DNA from: Melampsora larici-populina 98AG31
Taxonomy: Eukaryota; Basidiomycota; Pucciniomycetes; Pucciniales; Melampsoraceae
DNA length: 64,000 bases
Direction: 5' to 3'
Assembly (NCBI RefSeq): GCF_000204055.1
Contig: NW_006768791.1
Coordinates: forward strand, 831,633-895,632
Positions 11,511 through 22,765 of the stretch are shown here, in pieces; position 1 is the stretch's first letter, and each line of letters begins with the position of its first letter. The notes beneath the pieces were generated by a model that was not told the DNA's origin, ran no database searches, and was given only the letters and a program-made list of their open reading frames with translations. A program made the translations under genes and the position numbers.

Positions 11511-11639
11511 GTCAACAAACTAATTCAAAAAGAAAAAAAAAATTCTTCAAATCCCAATTCAAAACTAGTATCCTTTTTCTCAAAACGTTACCACGCAAAA
11601 CATTCCTACTAAGTCCTTTTAAATCTAATTCCACTTAAT

Positions 11640-12011
11640 ATGACTACCGAAGAATTTAACACAAAAGCCGCAGGTGTGAATATTGAGAAGAAACAACAAC
11701 AAGGAAAGACAAAAGGCAAGCAAATCAGTACTAGAAGTCAAACCGCGACCTCGTCAACCTCCGGACTAGGAGGTATACCACCTACGAGTTCAGGAATTGC
11801 AGCCTTACCCTCGTTCGATGCCAACGGTAATCCTATAGACCCAGGTCAAATAGGTGGAAACAAACCTAGAGGCGATGGAGACAATCATGATGATGACAAT
11901 CCTCAACAAGAAGGTGGAATGGGTAATCAACACCAAATAAGTACCGACCTGAGCCAAGGAGATCAATCACATGATGACCAAACTGGAGACACATTGATCG
12001 CTCTAGCTTAG
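11640..12011 (+). CDS. N-terminal segment of DIRS-like gag-type protein
   Basis: The open frame starts at an ATG (MTTEEFNTK) and encodes 123 aa of low-complexity, Gly/Asn/Gln/Asp-rich sequence with a basic patch (KQQQGKTKGKQ). It lies directly upstream of, and in the same orientation as, the gag-like body that resumes at about 12428. An intron probably joins them: the acceptor GATTGATTAG at 12428 needs a phase-1 donor, for which several candidates exist (for example ATGG/GTAATC near 11920). I cannot choose between them. Function is inferred from position only. Confidence 0.5.
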   Translation: MTTEEFNTKAAGVNIEKKQQQGKTKGKQISTRSQTATSSTSGLGGIPPTSSGIAALPSFDANGNPIDPGQIGGNKPRGDGDNHDDDNPQQEGGMGNQHQISTDLSQGDQSHDDQTGDTLIALA

Positions 12012-12074
12012 TGACATATGTTCCTTCTAAGAATTCCGTTATTTCCCTCCTCTTTTTAATTTTTCCAAAAGAAA

Positions 12075-12226
12075 AAAAAAAAAATATTATGTTCTTTCCT
12101 GGTTAAATTCCGATGTGATCCCTCCCAGTTGAATTCCGATGAATCCTTCCCGGTTAAATTCCGAAGTAACTCCAAGTAGTTAAGACCCATAGAGATGTCC
12201 ATCCCGGTTGAACTCCGATGCCGGTC
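12075..12226. repeat. Degenerate repeats in presumed intron
   Basis: Four near-copies of a CCCGGTTRAATTCCGATG-type block lie in the stretch between the first coding segment and the gag body, framed by two poly-A tracts (near 12069 and 12327). No coding sense was found on either strand. Confidence 0.5.
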
Positions 12227-12427
12227 TAGATACCGAAGTGGAAACGTCGTTACATTTGATCTACCTGAGTTATGATAAGATACGAACCAAGTGCCAGTGT
12301 TCATGACAACAATTAGATATATCCAAAAAAAAAAAAAATAGAGGAAACCTTGCAATCCCATTTCATCTAGTGAAAAGACGAGAAATGATCATATATTGAC
12401 TTAATATCTCGCACATAAACAATTTTC

Positions 12428-12595
12428 TGATTGATTAGGAGCTGAATCAAACGTGACAACACCAGCGGATCCCAAAATGGTGCCGGCTCATACAAAATGG
12501 ATCAGATCAATCCAAGAAGCGTATTGCACGAATAAATTCGCACGAGTAGGGAGTCTTAGTAAGACTTACACGATGTGGTGTAAAACTCGAAACGT
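12428..12595 (+). CDS. DIRS-like gag body, part before the gypsy insertion
   Basis: The frame GAESNVTTPADPK... runs to KTRNV, where the Ty3/gypsy element begins at 12596. The same frame resumes after the element at 24394 (...VQERDPRLYD), so the coding sequence was intact when the gypsy element inserted. An AG acceptor (GATTAG) precedes the segment at 12427. Confidence 0.65.
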
Positions 12596-14852
12596 TGTGG
12601 TGATCAATTTATGGGATCAATTAAAAAATTCACAATTACCAGTTTACCAGTTTATTAGCAGGATTCAGCAGGAAAGAAAATTCGAAATGGAGGTTTTTGA
12701 TCAATTGAAGCTCTTGTAGGCTTATGTATTGGTCATTAGGTCAACATTACATCATTTTATTTCACATTATATATTAAGATCATTATAGTTTACTTACAAA
12801 TTTATTACAAAAAGAAAGAAAGAAAAACATAAGAAAAATTCGAAATTATAGGTATAAAGGTTGGAAAATGGTTTTTAGGTTAGTAAAAATAAAGTTATGG
12901 GTATTATGAGGTTAGAATATGAAAGAACAACATTATATGATACTATGACAATTTTAATCTTCAAGGTTGATAAGTAGAAACAGAAGTTATTAGGAAAAAA
13001 GCACTTTTTCGAAGTTGGTAAACAAGAGGTACACGTGTAGTTTGGTTGTGTAATAGTGGTAGTGATGGAATTTAAGGTTGCCAAGAGGATTTTCCGGGAT
13101 TTTTAAGGCTATAGATGATGATGTAATATTACATGAGCAAGAAAGGCTTAGTAGCACTGTAAACATCATTCAACTTCCCCAATTTGGCAGAGGAAAATGA
13201 TTAATAGTACAGTTTTTCATAAAAGAATCTAATACTGCACACCTGGGCCATTTCACCCACACTACATATGTGCAGCAAGCTAAGTCAATAGCTGTCTATC
13301 ATGTACATACAGGTCTGCTCAGTTTTTTGCCCATCAGAATAAATAAATCACATGTTATACCACATGTAACTTTTTCGACTTTGAAATTTTTTTCCCAAAA
13401 ATTCACTACATATAATTCTGTAGCTGCTCAGGCAATATTGTTGAAGCTATGTCTTAGTAACAGAAAGTGTGTTACATGCAGTTGAGTTGATGAGATCACA
13501 CCAAAACATTGAGTCAGTGTATGTAGTCAATCTTTTGGAAGCTTTTTTCAATCTGAAAGAAGTTACAGCATGTATTACATATGAATAACTTGTCCTGATG
13601 AGCAGATAACTGAGCAGAACTGTATGTACATGATAACCACATATTCACTGAGCCTGCTACACATATGTAGTGTGGGTGTTATGGCTCAGGTGTGGAGTGA
13701 TAGACCATTTTATGACAAATCATACTCCCAATCATTTTTCCCTGCCCACTTGGGGAACCCGAATAATGTCTGCAGTGTAGTAGCTGTGAAAAGTGAAGAA
13801 AATGGGTGAAATTCGTGGAAAATGGAGGTTTTCAGCTAATTACATATGTCAAATGACGTCAGAATAGGTTGGTAGATGGCTCATTCAACGCAGAAGAGTG
13901 GATTACATAATGTACAATCTTTAAATCATTAGTAACGGAGGTGTGTGTAAAAAGTTATAAGGCAAATAAAGAATTGGTGTGAATCTCGAATTTACAGTCA
14001 CAAGTCATATGTAACACTAAAAACCTTAACTTCACAACTCAATATCTTACTCATCACTCATCAGAAGTAGGTCATGTAGGTGTCAGAAATGATCAGTAAC
14101 ACGTGGACTACAAGATGCACTTTAGTAATCAAAAATTGGAGCACATCTGAAAAAATTTGTAATCTCAAAAATTGGTTTTCAGCTAGTTTACAAGGAAAAA
14201 ATCACCTGTATCCATCATAAGAAGTGCTGTACATCATATTATTGCGTCATTGATCACTTTTAGCTGTGAAAATTACATCATTTATTAGTAACAAAACCAT
14301 TACATTGCGTCATCATAGGGTTTTTAGGGAATTTTGGGCGGATTTGATTGGTTTTGAGGCTGTTGACCATTGTAAAAGTTCTAGTACATTGTTATATATA
14401 CTTTGAGAGGGTTTTGGGACTGTTGTTCCCCTTTTTTTTCTTTATCATTTACGCCATTATTATTTTGTTTATCATCATAAACTTATTTTAATAGTACCTG
14501 TTCACTTAAATACGCCCTTTATTACAGTTATAAAGAGAAATTTACTTTAGTTTTATAGTCATAAAGACTTATTGGGAATAATATCAATCAGATATTGCTT
14601 ATTTTTTTTTTCAGTTATCAATTGGGAATAACACTATAGCAGTGTTGATAGTAATACAAAGTGTGCTTTTGAAGTTAAAATTACGTGTGAAGTTATATTT
14701 CTCTGGTGCCTTATCAGTACTCAATACAACAGAGCTCTTTCTGATTGTGTTGTTTTAGAAGAGCAGTCCTTAGACAACTTCTACTAGTCATTTTATTAGT
14801 AGATTATCCTCTTCCAGCTCTGTATAACCCTTGTTGGGTTATAAGTTCTACA
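12596..14852 (+). repeat. 5' LTR of gypsy-1 (with MITE inside)
   Basis: It starts TG and ends CA and is collinear with 22766-24393 except for the MITE at 13155-13777 and a short T-run difference. Without the MITE and one TAG duplication it is about 1631 bp, against 1628 bp for the 3' LTR. Confidence 0.92.
13155..13777. mobile_element. CACTA-type MITE, copy a (623 bp)
   Basis: It begins CACTGTAAACATCATTCAAC and ends ATGTCTGCAGTG. The outer 125 bases at each end form an imperfect inverted repeat that includes CACACTACATATGTG. It lies in the gypsy-1 5' LTR between two TAG triplets; the 3' LTR shows the empty site with one TAG fewer. A 3-bp target duplication with CACTG ends fits the CACTA (EnSpm) superfamily. 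It has no coding capacity. Confidence 0.88.
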
Positions 14853-14855
14853 TAT

Positions 14856-14872
14856 TGGTGACTCTGCCCGGG
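14856..14872 (+). other. Primer-binding site of gypsy-1
   Basis: TGGTGACTCTGCCCGGG begins three bases after the 5' LTR. The leading TGG can pair with a tRNA CCA end. The tRNA identity cannot be assigned from the sequence alone. A leader of about 230 bases follows before the Gag-Pol ATG. Confidence 0.6.
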
Positions 14873-15104
14873 CTTGACAAATTAAAATCAACTTATAATT
14901 AAATCAATTTCTCTTTTAATCATTATCAACAAGCAAATTATATTATATTACATCAAGATTCAATAAAAATTATTCACGTGGTTATTAACAGAAGATCTTT
15001 AAAATTAAAATTATTCAAATCAATCATAAACATTATCTTTCATTCTCATTTAAAAATATATCAAAATTAGTTCTTATTTAAAGAATTTATTATATAAAGA
15101 AGCT

Positions 15105-18100
15105 ATGTCTTCAGTTATTCAAATGCATAATCAAGATGTGGCGGATGATGGAGATGAGGAATTAGAATTACCACCAACATCTCATTATAAAAGAACTCCA
15201 CGAATTTCAGGAAGTAGAGTTTATATTCCAGATGTTTCTACTTCTATTAACATATTACCACCACCACCACCTCCAGGACCTTCCTCTGGATCAACTATTC
15301 ATGGAAAACAACGTGAAGAACCACCTGCTTCTGAGGATCCAATTCCACCTTCAGCCTTTACTGGATTCAGGGAACAGGAACCATTATTACCCTCTGATCA
15401 TGAGGAAGACGTGGATTGGCAACAACAATTCTATAATCAACAACAATATTATTTACAAAGAGAAAAAGAAGTGGCAGACATTATTACTAATAATAGAATT
15501 AAGGAAGAAAGAGAGAAGAAGGAGAAGGAAAAAGAAGTGGTAAAAGTCGTGAAAAAGAGTAAAGGCAAGAAGGTTATTAAGAAAATTATTAAAGAAGATG
15601 ATGGAGGAGATTATTCAAGTTCTTCAAGTTCTTCAGACAATGATTCAACTAGTAATGGAGATGTTAGTAGTGAAGAAAGGAATGAGGAGGCTAGAAGTCA
15701 TATTAAACCACGTAGAATTGATAATACTGATTCAAGTATTAGATTTGAAGTTGGAAGGAATGTTAAGAAGTTTATCATTAATTATCATAGTCAAGCTGAA
15801 GCAAATGGCGCCTCAGAACTTGATATGGTTAGACAAGTTACTAGTTTTGTTGTTGGAGAAGAATTGAAGGAGGAAATACGTGAAATGGATGGTTGGGGTA
15901 CTGGTGAATGGAGTTGGAAGAAAGTTAAGGAACAATTAATTGAAAGGTATCAAACTACCACGGAGCAACCAAGATATTCAATTGATCATTTAAGAACTTT
16001 GTCAGAAAGAACTGCTAGGACTGGTGGTGTTACAAATAAAGCTGAATATCAAACATTTAGAATTAATTTCGACAAAATTCATCAATATTTAACAAGACAT
16101 GATTATATTGATTCAAATGATGAAGAAGTTGCACGCCATTTCTATGATGCTTTCTCTGATGAACTTCAAAAGAAATTCAAGAAAAGAATGATTAGAAAGA
16201 AGTTAATGAAGAAGGTGGATAGTGGAAGATATAGGTTACCTAATTTAAATAAATTAAAGAAGGTTGTGGATCATTATATTGAAGAAGAAGCTTTATTAAT
16301 CTTTGAGGATATTGGAGAAGAGAAGTTTGCAATTAAGAATGAAATTGCTGGAGTTAGAAGTGAAGTAATTCAAAAGGATACTAGTAATAAAGTTGCTAAA
16401 ATAGGAGGAATGCAAGCAAAAGCCACGCAGCAAATGGAGGTTTTATGTAGTGACTTGGGAAATTTACATATAAATCACGTGCAGGCTCCATTATTATTAC
16501 CACCTGTAAATGCATTGCATCCTTATCTTCCTGTTTCAAATTCTTTACAAACTCAAATCCATCAACAAGCTGAACCTTTTAGAGCTCAACATCAACAAAA
16601 TCCGTCAAATTATCAAAGAGTTAATCAACCTTATAATAATAATAACAATTTTAATAATCAGCCGCGTAATTTTCCAGCTCAGAATTATAAAGGACAACAG
16701 CCCAATTACAGCAGGCCTTATAATAATAATAATGTTAATAGACCTTATAATCCTCAAAATCCAAATACAAATAATCAAAATACTTATCAACCTCCACCAC
16801 CTCCAAATGGAAATCAAGGAAGTACTGTCTTTTGTGTGTATTGTAATACTGAAGGACATACTGTAGGAAGATGTAGATGGGTAATTCAAGATAAGCAAGC
16901 TGGATTATTGCAAGATAGGATGGATGGTTTCTTCTTACCTTCAGGAAATGTAAGGATGTTTAAGCAAGGAGAAGATGGAATCAGGCAGCAAGTTATTAGA
17001 TATTCTGAACAGCAAGCCAATGATGCTACACGTCAAAATATACAACAACAGCGTGTAACAACTCCTGCTGTACATGTTAATACACCTGTAGTACCACCTG
17101 TAACTCCTACAGCTATTATTACTAAAAATGACGGGAAAGATAAAATTCAAGAGCTTAAAACAAGTTGTGGTATTCTTGAAGGGAATTGGAGGATGCCTGA
17201 AATATTAAGAAGTAATGGGAATGAATTATTGGGAGGAGGTGGAACTAAAATATATGATATTACAGCAAATACACGTAGTGGAAAGACTGTAACTCAAGCT
17301 GAACCTAAGAAGAAGAAGAAGGTTACTATTAATGAAGAAGCTGAGGATATTGATGATGGTATGGATTTAGATATAGAAAATAATATTGAAGAAGCTGGTA
17401 TAAATGAAATGGAGGAAAGCTTAAGAAGAATTCATGCTGATGATGATAATAGAAACATTAAGGAAGGTTCAAATAAAACAATTAGACCTTCTTATATAAT
17501 GCCAGGACACGGGGAACAGAAGAATAAATTGGAAAGGCCAGTCTTTGCAGACAATCCAAGAGTTGTAACAGACGTGGTTCAGAAATTAATGAAGAGTGTT
17601 ATTGATATTCAAGTTAAGGAATTATGCGCCATTTCTCCTGTGGTATCTGAAGAAGTTAAGAAGTGGGTTTCAAAGAGAAGATTAAATATGAATCAAGAAA
17701 CAATGGCTTCAGCAGTTAATAGTACAGCTTTATCTGACTTTGAATTTGATTCTGAAAGTAATTCATCTCTGGAAGTTAATTTACCTCAGTCTCCTTTATA
17801 TTCCACGCCTTTGGGATATGTTACTATTACAATTGGTAAAATTAAATTGAAAGCATTGGTTGATTCAGGATCTCAAATTAGTATAATTCCTCAGAAGTTT
17901 ATGCAATTGTTACCTGTTCAAACTATGGTTAATATTAAAGGAGCAGTAAGAGGAATTGGCGGACAGAAGACTGTTTTATGTGGGATTGCTGAGAAAGTGA
18001 AAGTTAGAATTGGTAGAAATATTGAAGGCTTGGTTCAATTCTACGTAACTGAGGAGAGTCAAACTCCAATAATATTGGGAAGATCTTTCTTATTTGATTA

Positions 18101-21100
18101 TGCTGTTCAATTGGATTTCAAGAAAGATTTAGGGGAAATGATGACATTAAAAGATAATAGAGGAGTATGGATGAAGGTGAGGTTATGTGAACCTGATAAA
18201 GGAAATTGGGAAAGGGAATTAAATGTAGAAATTGAAGAAAGGCAAGGTTATGCAGCACGTGATTTATGTTTAGGAATTGATTATGATATAGTTGAAGATG
18301 AAGATGATGAAGAAGAAGTATTTGGGTTGCAATTTGAGAAGGAAAGTGTGGATTATGATTTAATAAATGAATTAAGCTTAATTATGTGCTTGGAAGATCA
18401 AGAAATATTTGGGAGAGGGCGTGAACTCAAGGATTTAAGGAGTTATAGTACCAAATATAAGACTGTAGATAAGAAGGTTAAACCTGTAAATGCGCCAATG
18501 CCACAGTATTTAAATCTTCCTTTACAAAGACCACCTTTATCAAGGGATCCTTATATTACTCCTTTAATTAAAAATCCTCCAGTCTTCAAAGAAACTGAGA
18601 AAACCACGGTGGAAAGGCTTAAGCAATGCAACTTTGGTCCTGCAGAATGGTTAAGTGAGGAGGAATGGAAATTATTCTTATTAATATTGGTATTAAGGGA
18701 AGCAGCAATAGCTTATTGTGAAGAAGAAAGAGGTTTATTAAAGCATTCATATGGACAACCTTATGCAATACCCGTGGTGGAACATGAGCCTTGGCAAATT
18801 AGACCTATTCCTATACCTGTAGCAATAAGGAATGATTTCATTGAATTAGTTAGACAAAGAATAAGAACAGGTCTTTATGAACAATCCACGTCAAGTTATA
18901 CTAGTCCTGTATTTTGTGTACTTAAAGGTGATGGAAAATTAAGGGTAGTACATGATTTACAAGTATTAAATAGAGTAACAATTAAGGACTCTGGAGTACC
19001 ACCTGCTCCTGAAGATTTCGTGGAATCCTTTGCTGGAAGAGCTTGTTATGGACTTGGTGATATAATGGGAGGTTATGATGAAAGGGAATTAGCAGCATTT
19101 TCACGTCCTTTAACAACTTTTGAAACCCCTTTGGGAAGATTACAATTAACTAGATTACCTCAAGGAGCAACTAATTCAGTAGCTGTATATCAAGCTCAAA
19201 TGATGTGGATATTGCAAGATGAAATTCCTCAACATGTAGGAATATTTATTGATGATGGAGGCGTGAAGGGACCAGAATCAGATTATAATAATGAAGTATT
19301 AAAAGAAAATAATGGTATAAGAAAATTTATTTGGGAATATGCCGTGGTTTTAGAAAGAATGTTGTTCAGGATTGAAGAAGCAGGACTTACTGTGTCTGGA
19401 AAGAAGTTTGCTGTGTGTGTACCTGCTTTGGAAATTGTTGGACATATTGTAAGCAAGAAAGGAAGGAGTATATCAATTAAAAAGAAGAATAAGATTCAAA
19501 GTTGGCCAACTCCAACAAATAAAACTCAAGTATTAGGATTTTTGGGCACGTGTATATATGTAAGAATGTTTATTCCTAATTTTGGTCATTTGGCAGCACC
19601 TTTAAGAAGGCTTACAAGATTAAAAGTGGAGTTTATATGGAGTCAAGAGTGTGAGGATGCTTTTAATTTATTGAAGAAGATTGTTGGGGAAGATATAATA
19701 TTATCAGCTTTGGATTATAATGAAGAAGCAAGTCCAATTATTCTAGCCGTGGATTCAAGTCATATAGCAGCTGGAGGAGTATTAATGCAAGCGGATGGAA
19801 ATGGGGAAGTCAGGCCAGTATTCTATGAATCAGAAGTATTTACTGAGGTGGAATCAAGGTATTCTCAACCCAAATTAGAGCTATGTGGCGTGGCAAAGAT
19901 TCTTAAAAAGTTCAGAACAAAGTTATGGGGTCAACATTTTGAATTACAAGTGGATGCAAAGGCTTTAATTCAGATGATTAACACGCCAAGTTTACCTAAT
20001 GCTGCTATGACAAGATGGGTAGCTTTCATTCAATTATTTTCATTTGATTTAGTTCATAAACATGCTAAAAGCTTTAGAATGCCAGATGGATTATCAAGAA
20101 GAATGCGTGGAAGTGATTCAGATTCAGCTGAGAGTTTTAATGAGGAGGATAAAGATATTAAAGTATATGAAAGTTTTAAATTGCAGAATGAGGATTTAAC
20201 ATCAGAAAAAGAGGAGGAAGAGAGTGGAACAATTTGGGCGCAAGAAGGTGTTTGGAAGTATTTACAAGAGTATTTAACAACTTTAAAAAGACCTGAAGGA
20301 TGCTTGGATGATGAGTTTCAAAGGCTTAAGAATAGAGCTCCTTCTTATTACGTGGAAAATGAAAGATTGAAGAAAAGAGGAGTACCTTATGGAAGATTGG
20401 TTGTTTCAAATTTAGAAGGACAAAGGTTTGTTTTAGAGAAATTACATGAGGAATTAGGACATAGAGGAATTGAGGAGACTTATAAAAGATGTTTGGTAAG
20501 ATTCTGGTGGCCTGAAATGAAGGAATTTGTTAGAGATTGGGTATTGACGTGTGAAATATGTCAGAAGAAAAGTTCAAAGAAAGAAAAAGAAATGGGAAGG
20601 GCAACTGGTGAAAGTACTTTATTTGGAAGAGTGAGCTTGGATGCAATTCATATTAAGGCGGGTAATTATAATTATGCTATAATAGCTAGAGATGATTTAA
20701 CTGGATGGGTAGAAGCTGCACCTTTAAAGAAGTTAACAGCACCTGCAGTGGCCAAATTTATTACTAAAGAATGGTTAATGAGATATGGTTCTGTTAAATG
20801 TTTTACTGTGGATGGAGGTTCTGAATTTAAAGGGGTATTTAGAGATGCAATTGCTATGTCAGGATCAAAGTTAGGGGAATCCACGGCATATTGGCCACAG
20901 TCAGAAGGAATGGTTGAAAGAGGTCATAAGGATATTAAAGGAGCTTTGGTAAAATTAAGTGATGAGACTGGGACTTCTTGGGAAACATTTCTACCTCAAG
21001 TATTATTTGCAGACAGGATTTCCACGAAAAGAACCACTGGATTATCTCCTTATGAGATGTTATTTAATCAACTAGCAATTTTACCCGTGGATTTGGAAGC

Positions 21101-21545
21101 TGGGACATTTTTAGGTATTGATTGGGATATTATTTACACTGGAGAAGATTTATTAAAAGCAAGAATGGAACAATTATTGGGAAGAGAAGAATTAATTAAG
21201 AAGGCTTATGAAAAGATGATGAAGGCAAGAGTAGATGGAATTATATATTGGGACAAGAAAAATGCGCATAGATTAAGAAATCCATTAGAGAAGGGAACTT
21301 TGGTATTAACTTATAACAAAAGTTTAGAATTTCAATGGGGAAAATTATTTAAAAATAGATGGAATGGGCCTTATAAGGTAGTTGAACAACATATGGGAGG
21401 TGCTTATATTCTAGAAGAGTTAGATGGAACTCAATTATCGCGAAAATATGCTGCTGACCATGTTAAAAGATTTTATCCTAGGGGTGTGGCAATATTAGCA
21501 GAAGAAGAGGAGGTGGGCATTGAAGAGGAAGAGGCGCAATTATAA
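15105..21545 (+). CDS. Gag-Pol polyprotein of gypsy-1 (2146 aa)
   Basis: A single open frame from the ATG at 15105. Order: low-complexity acidic/Ser-rich N-terminus; capsid-like region (about 190-420); Asn/Gln/Pro-rich linker; CCHC knuckle CVYCNTEGHTVGRC (about 577-590); aspartic protease motif LVDSGSQ (about 917); reverse transcriptase with LPQGATNS and FIDDGG (about 1380) as the YxDD-type site; RNase H (AVDSSHIAAGG about 1547); integrase with an HHCC finger (HEELGHRG...CEICQ) and a DDE core (LDAIHI about 1845, TVDGGSEF about 1901, GMVERG about 1937). No chromodomain is seen; the tail is Glu-rich. No stops or frameshifts. It lacks a Gag/Pol frameshift site, so protein ratios must be set some other way. 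Confidence 0.95.
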   Translation: MSSVIQMHNQDVADDGDEELELPPTSHYKRTPRISGSRVYIPDVSTSINILPPPPPPGPSSGSTIHGKQREEPPASEDPIPPSAFTGFREQEPLLPSDHEEDVDWQQQFYNQQQYYLQREKEVADIITNNRIKEEREKKEKEKEVVKVVKKSKGKKVIKKIIKEDDGGDYSSSSSSSDNDSTSNGDVSSEERNEEARSHIKPRRIDNTDSSIRFEVGRNVKKFIINYHSQAEANGASELDMVRQVTSFVVGEELKEEIREMDGWGTGEWSWKKVKEQLIERYQTTTEQPRYSIDHLRTLSERTARTGGVTNKAEYQTFRINFDKIHQYLTRHDYIDSNDEEVARHFYDAFSDELQKKFKKRMIRKKLMKKVDSGRYRLPNLNKLKKVVDHYIEEEALLIFEDIGEEKFAIKNEIAGVRSEVIQKDTSNKVAKIGGMQAKATQQMEVLCSDLGNLHINHVQAPLLLPPVNALHPYLPVSNSLQTQIHQQAEPFRAQHQQNPSNYQRVNQPYNNNNNFNNQPRNFPAQNYKGQQPNYSRPYNNNNVNRPYNPQNPNTNNQNTYQPPPPPNGNQGSTVFCVYCNTEGHTVGRCRWVIQDKQAGLLQDRMDGFFLPSGNVRMFKQGEDGIRQQVIRYSEQQANDATRQNIQQQRVTTPAVHVNTPVVPPVTPTAIITKNDGKDKIQELKTSCGILEGNWRMPEILRSNGNELLGGGGTKIYDITANTRSGKTVTQAEPKKKKKVTINEEAEDIDDGMDLDIENNIEEAGINEMEESLRRIHADDDNRNIKEGSNKTIRPSYIMPGHGEQKNKLERPVFADNPRVVTDVVQKLMKSVIDIQVKELCAISPVVSEEVKKWVSKRRLNMNQETMASAVNSTALSDFEFDSESNSSLEVNLPQSPLYSTPLGYVTITIGKIKLKALVDSGSQISIIPQKFMQLLPVQTMVNIKGAVRGIGGQKTVLCGIAEKVKVRIGRNIEGLVQFYVTEESQTPIILGRSFLFDYAVQLDFKKDLGEMMTLKDNRGVWMKVRLCEPDKGNWERELNVEIEERQGYAARDLCLGIDYDIVEDEDDEEEVFGLQFEKESVDYDLINELSLIMCLEDQEIFGRGRELKDLRSYSTKYKTVDKKVKPVNAPMPQYLNLPLQRPPLSRDPYITPLIKNPPVFKETEKTTVERLKQCNFGPAEWLSEEEWKLFLLILVLREAAIAYCEEERGLLKHSYGQPYAIPVVEHEPWQIRPIPIPVAIRNDFIELVRQRIRTGLYEQSTSSYTSPVFCVLKGDGKLRVVHDLQVLNRVTIKDSGVPPAPEDFVESFAGRACYGLGDIMGGYDERELAAFSRPLTTFETPLGRLQLTRLPQGATNSVAVYQAQMMWILQDEIPQHVGIFIDDGGVKGPESDYNNEVLKENNGIRKFIWEYAVVLERMLFRIEEAGLTVSGKKFAVCVPALEIVGHIVSKKGRSISIKKKNKIQSWPTPTNKTQVLGFLGTCIYVRMFIPNFGHLAAPLRRLTRLKVEFIWSQECEDAFNLLKKIVGEDIILSALDYNEEASPIILAVDSSHIAAGGVLMQADGNGEVRPVFYESEVFTEVESRYSQPKLELCGVAKILKKFRTKLWGQHFELQVDAKALIQMINTPSLPNAAMTRWVAFIQLFSFDLVHKHAKSFRMPDGLSRRMRGSDSDSAESFNEEDKDIKVYESFKLQNEDLTSEKEEEESGTIWAQEGVWKYLQEYLTTLKRPEGCLDDEFQRLKNRAPSYYVENERLKKRGVPYGRLVVSNLEGQRFVLEKLHEELGHRGIEETYKRCLVRFWWPEMKEFVRDWVLTCEICQKKSSKKEKEMGRATGESTLFGRVSLDAIHIKAGNYNYAIIARDDLTGWVEAAPLKKLTAPAVAKFITKEWLMRYGSVKCFTVDGGSEFKGVFRDAIAMSGSKLGESTAYWPQSEGMVERGHKDIKGALVKLSDETGTSWETFLPQVLFADRISTKRTTGLSPYEMLFNQLAILPVDLEAGTFLGIDWDIIYTGEDLLKARMEQLLGREELIKKAYEKMMKARVDGIIYWDKKNAHRLRNPLEKGTLVLTYNKSLEFQWGKLFKNRWNGPYKVVEQHMGGAYILEELDGTQLSRKYAADHVKRFYPRGVAILAEEEEVGIEEEEAQL

Positions 21546-21755
21546 GTATAAATTACCACTAATAATGTTATTAATTTCAAAAGATAAAAATATATATAAA
21601 AGATTAAAAGAATTAAAAGACCAGAATAAAAATATAAGATAAGATTTAAAAAAAAAAAAAATAAGGATATGTTTCACTAGTTATCAGTATAATAATTATA
21701 TTAAAATTTTAAAAGAAGATTAAAAATGTACAAGTTGAAAGATATAAAAAAAAAA

Positions 21756-22668
21756 TTAAGGAGAAGAAGGGAAAAGGCGTGGATCAAGCCAGCTTGGAAG
21801 TTCATAAATAGTAGGAGTATATTCAGAATAATTATAATCAGTATAAGGAGAATTTACAGCGGGAATTACAGGAGGACTATTATTAACATAATTAATTAGA
21901 GGAGGTTCAGTATTAGGAGGATTGGTAGAAGGAGTACTGTAGGGGGATAAAATAGCAGCATTTGCACGCTCAGCATGATTAAGGAATGGAATAAAAGTTG
22001 CTACAGTCAAACACTCATCTTCACCCCTTCTTGAAACATACTCAGCTATAGAATGTGCACGCAACAAATGATAATGATTATTAATTATGTTTGGAACTTC
22101 AAAGCCTGCTTCTTTAAATTGTCTGATTGTATCATCCAGGATCCTCCAAGAATGCCAATTCTGATAAGTTATATAATCAGTTTTCCACGCCAGGTTATGT
22201 TCATATAATCTTTCAAAAAATGGATCAGATGTAGTAAAGTTGGTTTCAATTGATGAAGTAATAGAGGGATTAGGGGAATCAGGTGCTGAAGGCGTGTTAT
22301 TTAAATTAATATTATAAGGGTTAAGGAAATTTATTCTGATAGGAGTATTAGGCGTGTTTGGTGGAGGGTAATTGTTGGCAGGAGAATTAGGTACAGGTGA
22401 ATTATTGGATGAAGGCGCTGAGGGGTAGGCTATTAAAATTAAATAAAGAAAAGACATTAAAAATTAGTAAAAGAATTAAATAAAAACATTGAAACTTATT
22501 ATAAAGAAAAGAAGAAAGAAATAGAAGAAAGAAATTGGACTTACAGCATATTATTCCTAGACTATGGCATCTTTGGCAAGCAGGATTGATTTGATAGTGG
22601 CAGGAGGAGTTTACCATCCGGCATTGGACACAAGGTGAAGCTACAGAAGGTGAAACAGTGTTGACCAT
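21756..22668 (-). CDS. Antisense spliced gene, Zn2Cys6-like protein
   Basis: It lies on the opposite strand between the Gag-Pol stop and the 3' LTR of gypsy-1. Exon 1 (22668-22545, ATG) and exon 2 (22429-21756) join through a GTAAGT...TTTTAATAG intron, in phase, to 265 aa. Exon 1 carries six cysteines with spacing C-x2-C-x6-C-x7-C-x2-C-x6-C, exactly the fungal Zn(II)2Cys6 pattern. It lacks the usual basic residues of DNA-binding versions, so metal binding with another role (RNA or protein binding) is equally possible. Exon 2 is Pro/Asn/Ser-rich with a central helical block (WRILDDTIRQFKEAGFEVP). The final cysteine codon falls directly before the intron. That the frame stays open over two exons in a young element suggests selection, but expression is untested. 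Confidence 0.7.
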
Positions 22669-22750
22669 ATTGGAAATAAAGGAAAATTTGAGAATTTAGT
22701 GATTTGGAGTGTTTAATTGAATTGTTTAATTGATAAACTGGGGGCAGTTT

Positions 22751-22765
22751 GGAAGAAGAGGAGGA
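22751..22765 (+). other. Polypurine tract of gypsy-1
   Basis: GGAAGAAGAGGAGGA directly abuts the 3' LTR start (TGTGG at 22766), as expected for the plus-strand primer. Confidence 0.85.

Noticed and set aside
12056..12361. 101-codon minus-strand frame over the degenerate repeats
   Set aside because: Poly-Phe ends come from poly-A tracts and the middle is translated repeat; better explained as intronic.
12546..12665. Chance that the frame at 12453-12719 is one gene running into the LTR
   Set aside because: Codons after 12595 are LTR sequence that recurs at 22766; the true continuation is at 24394.
16605..16898. Antisense open frame within gypsy-1 gag
   Set aside because: Mirror of an AAT-rich Asn/Gln-coding stretch; composed almost only of Ile/Ser/Arg; no start context.
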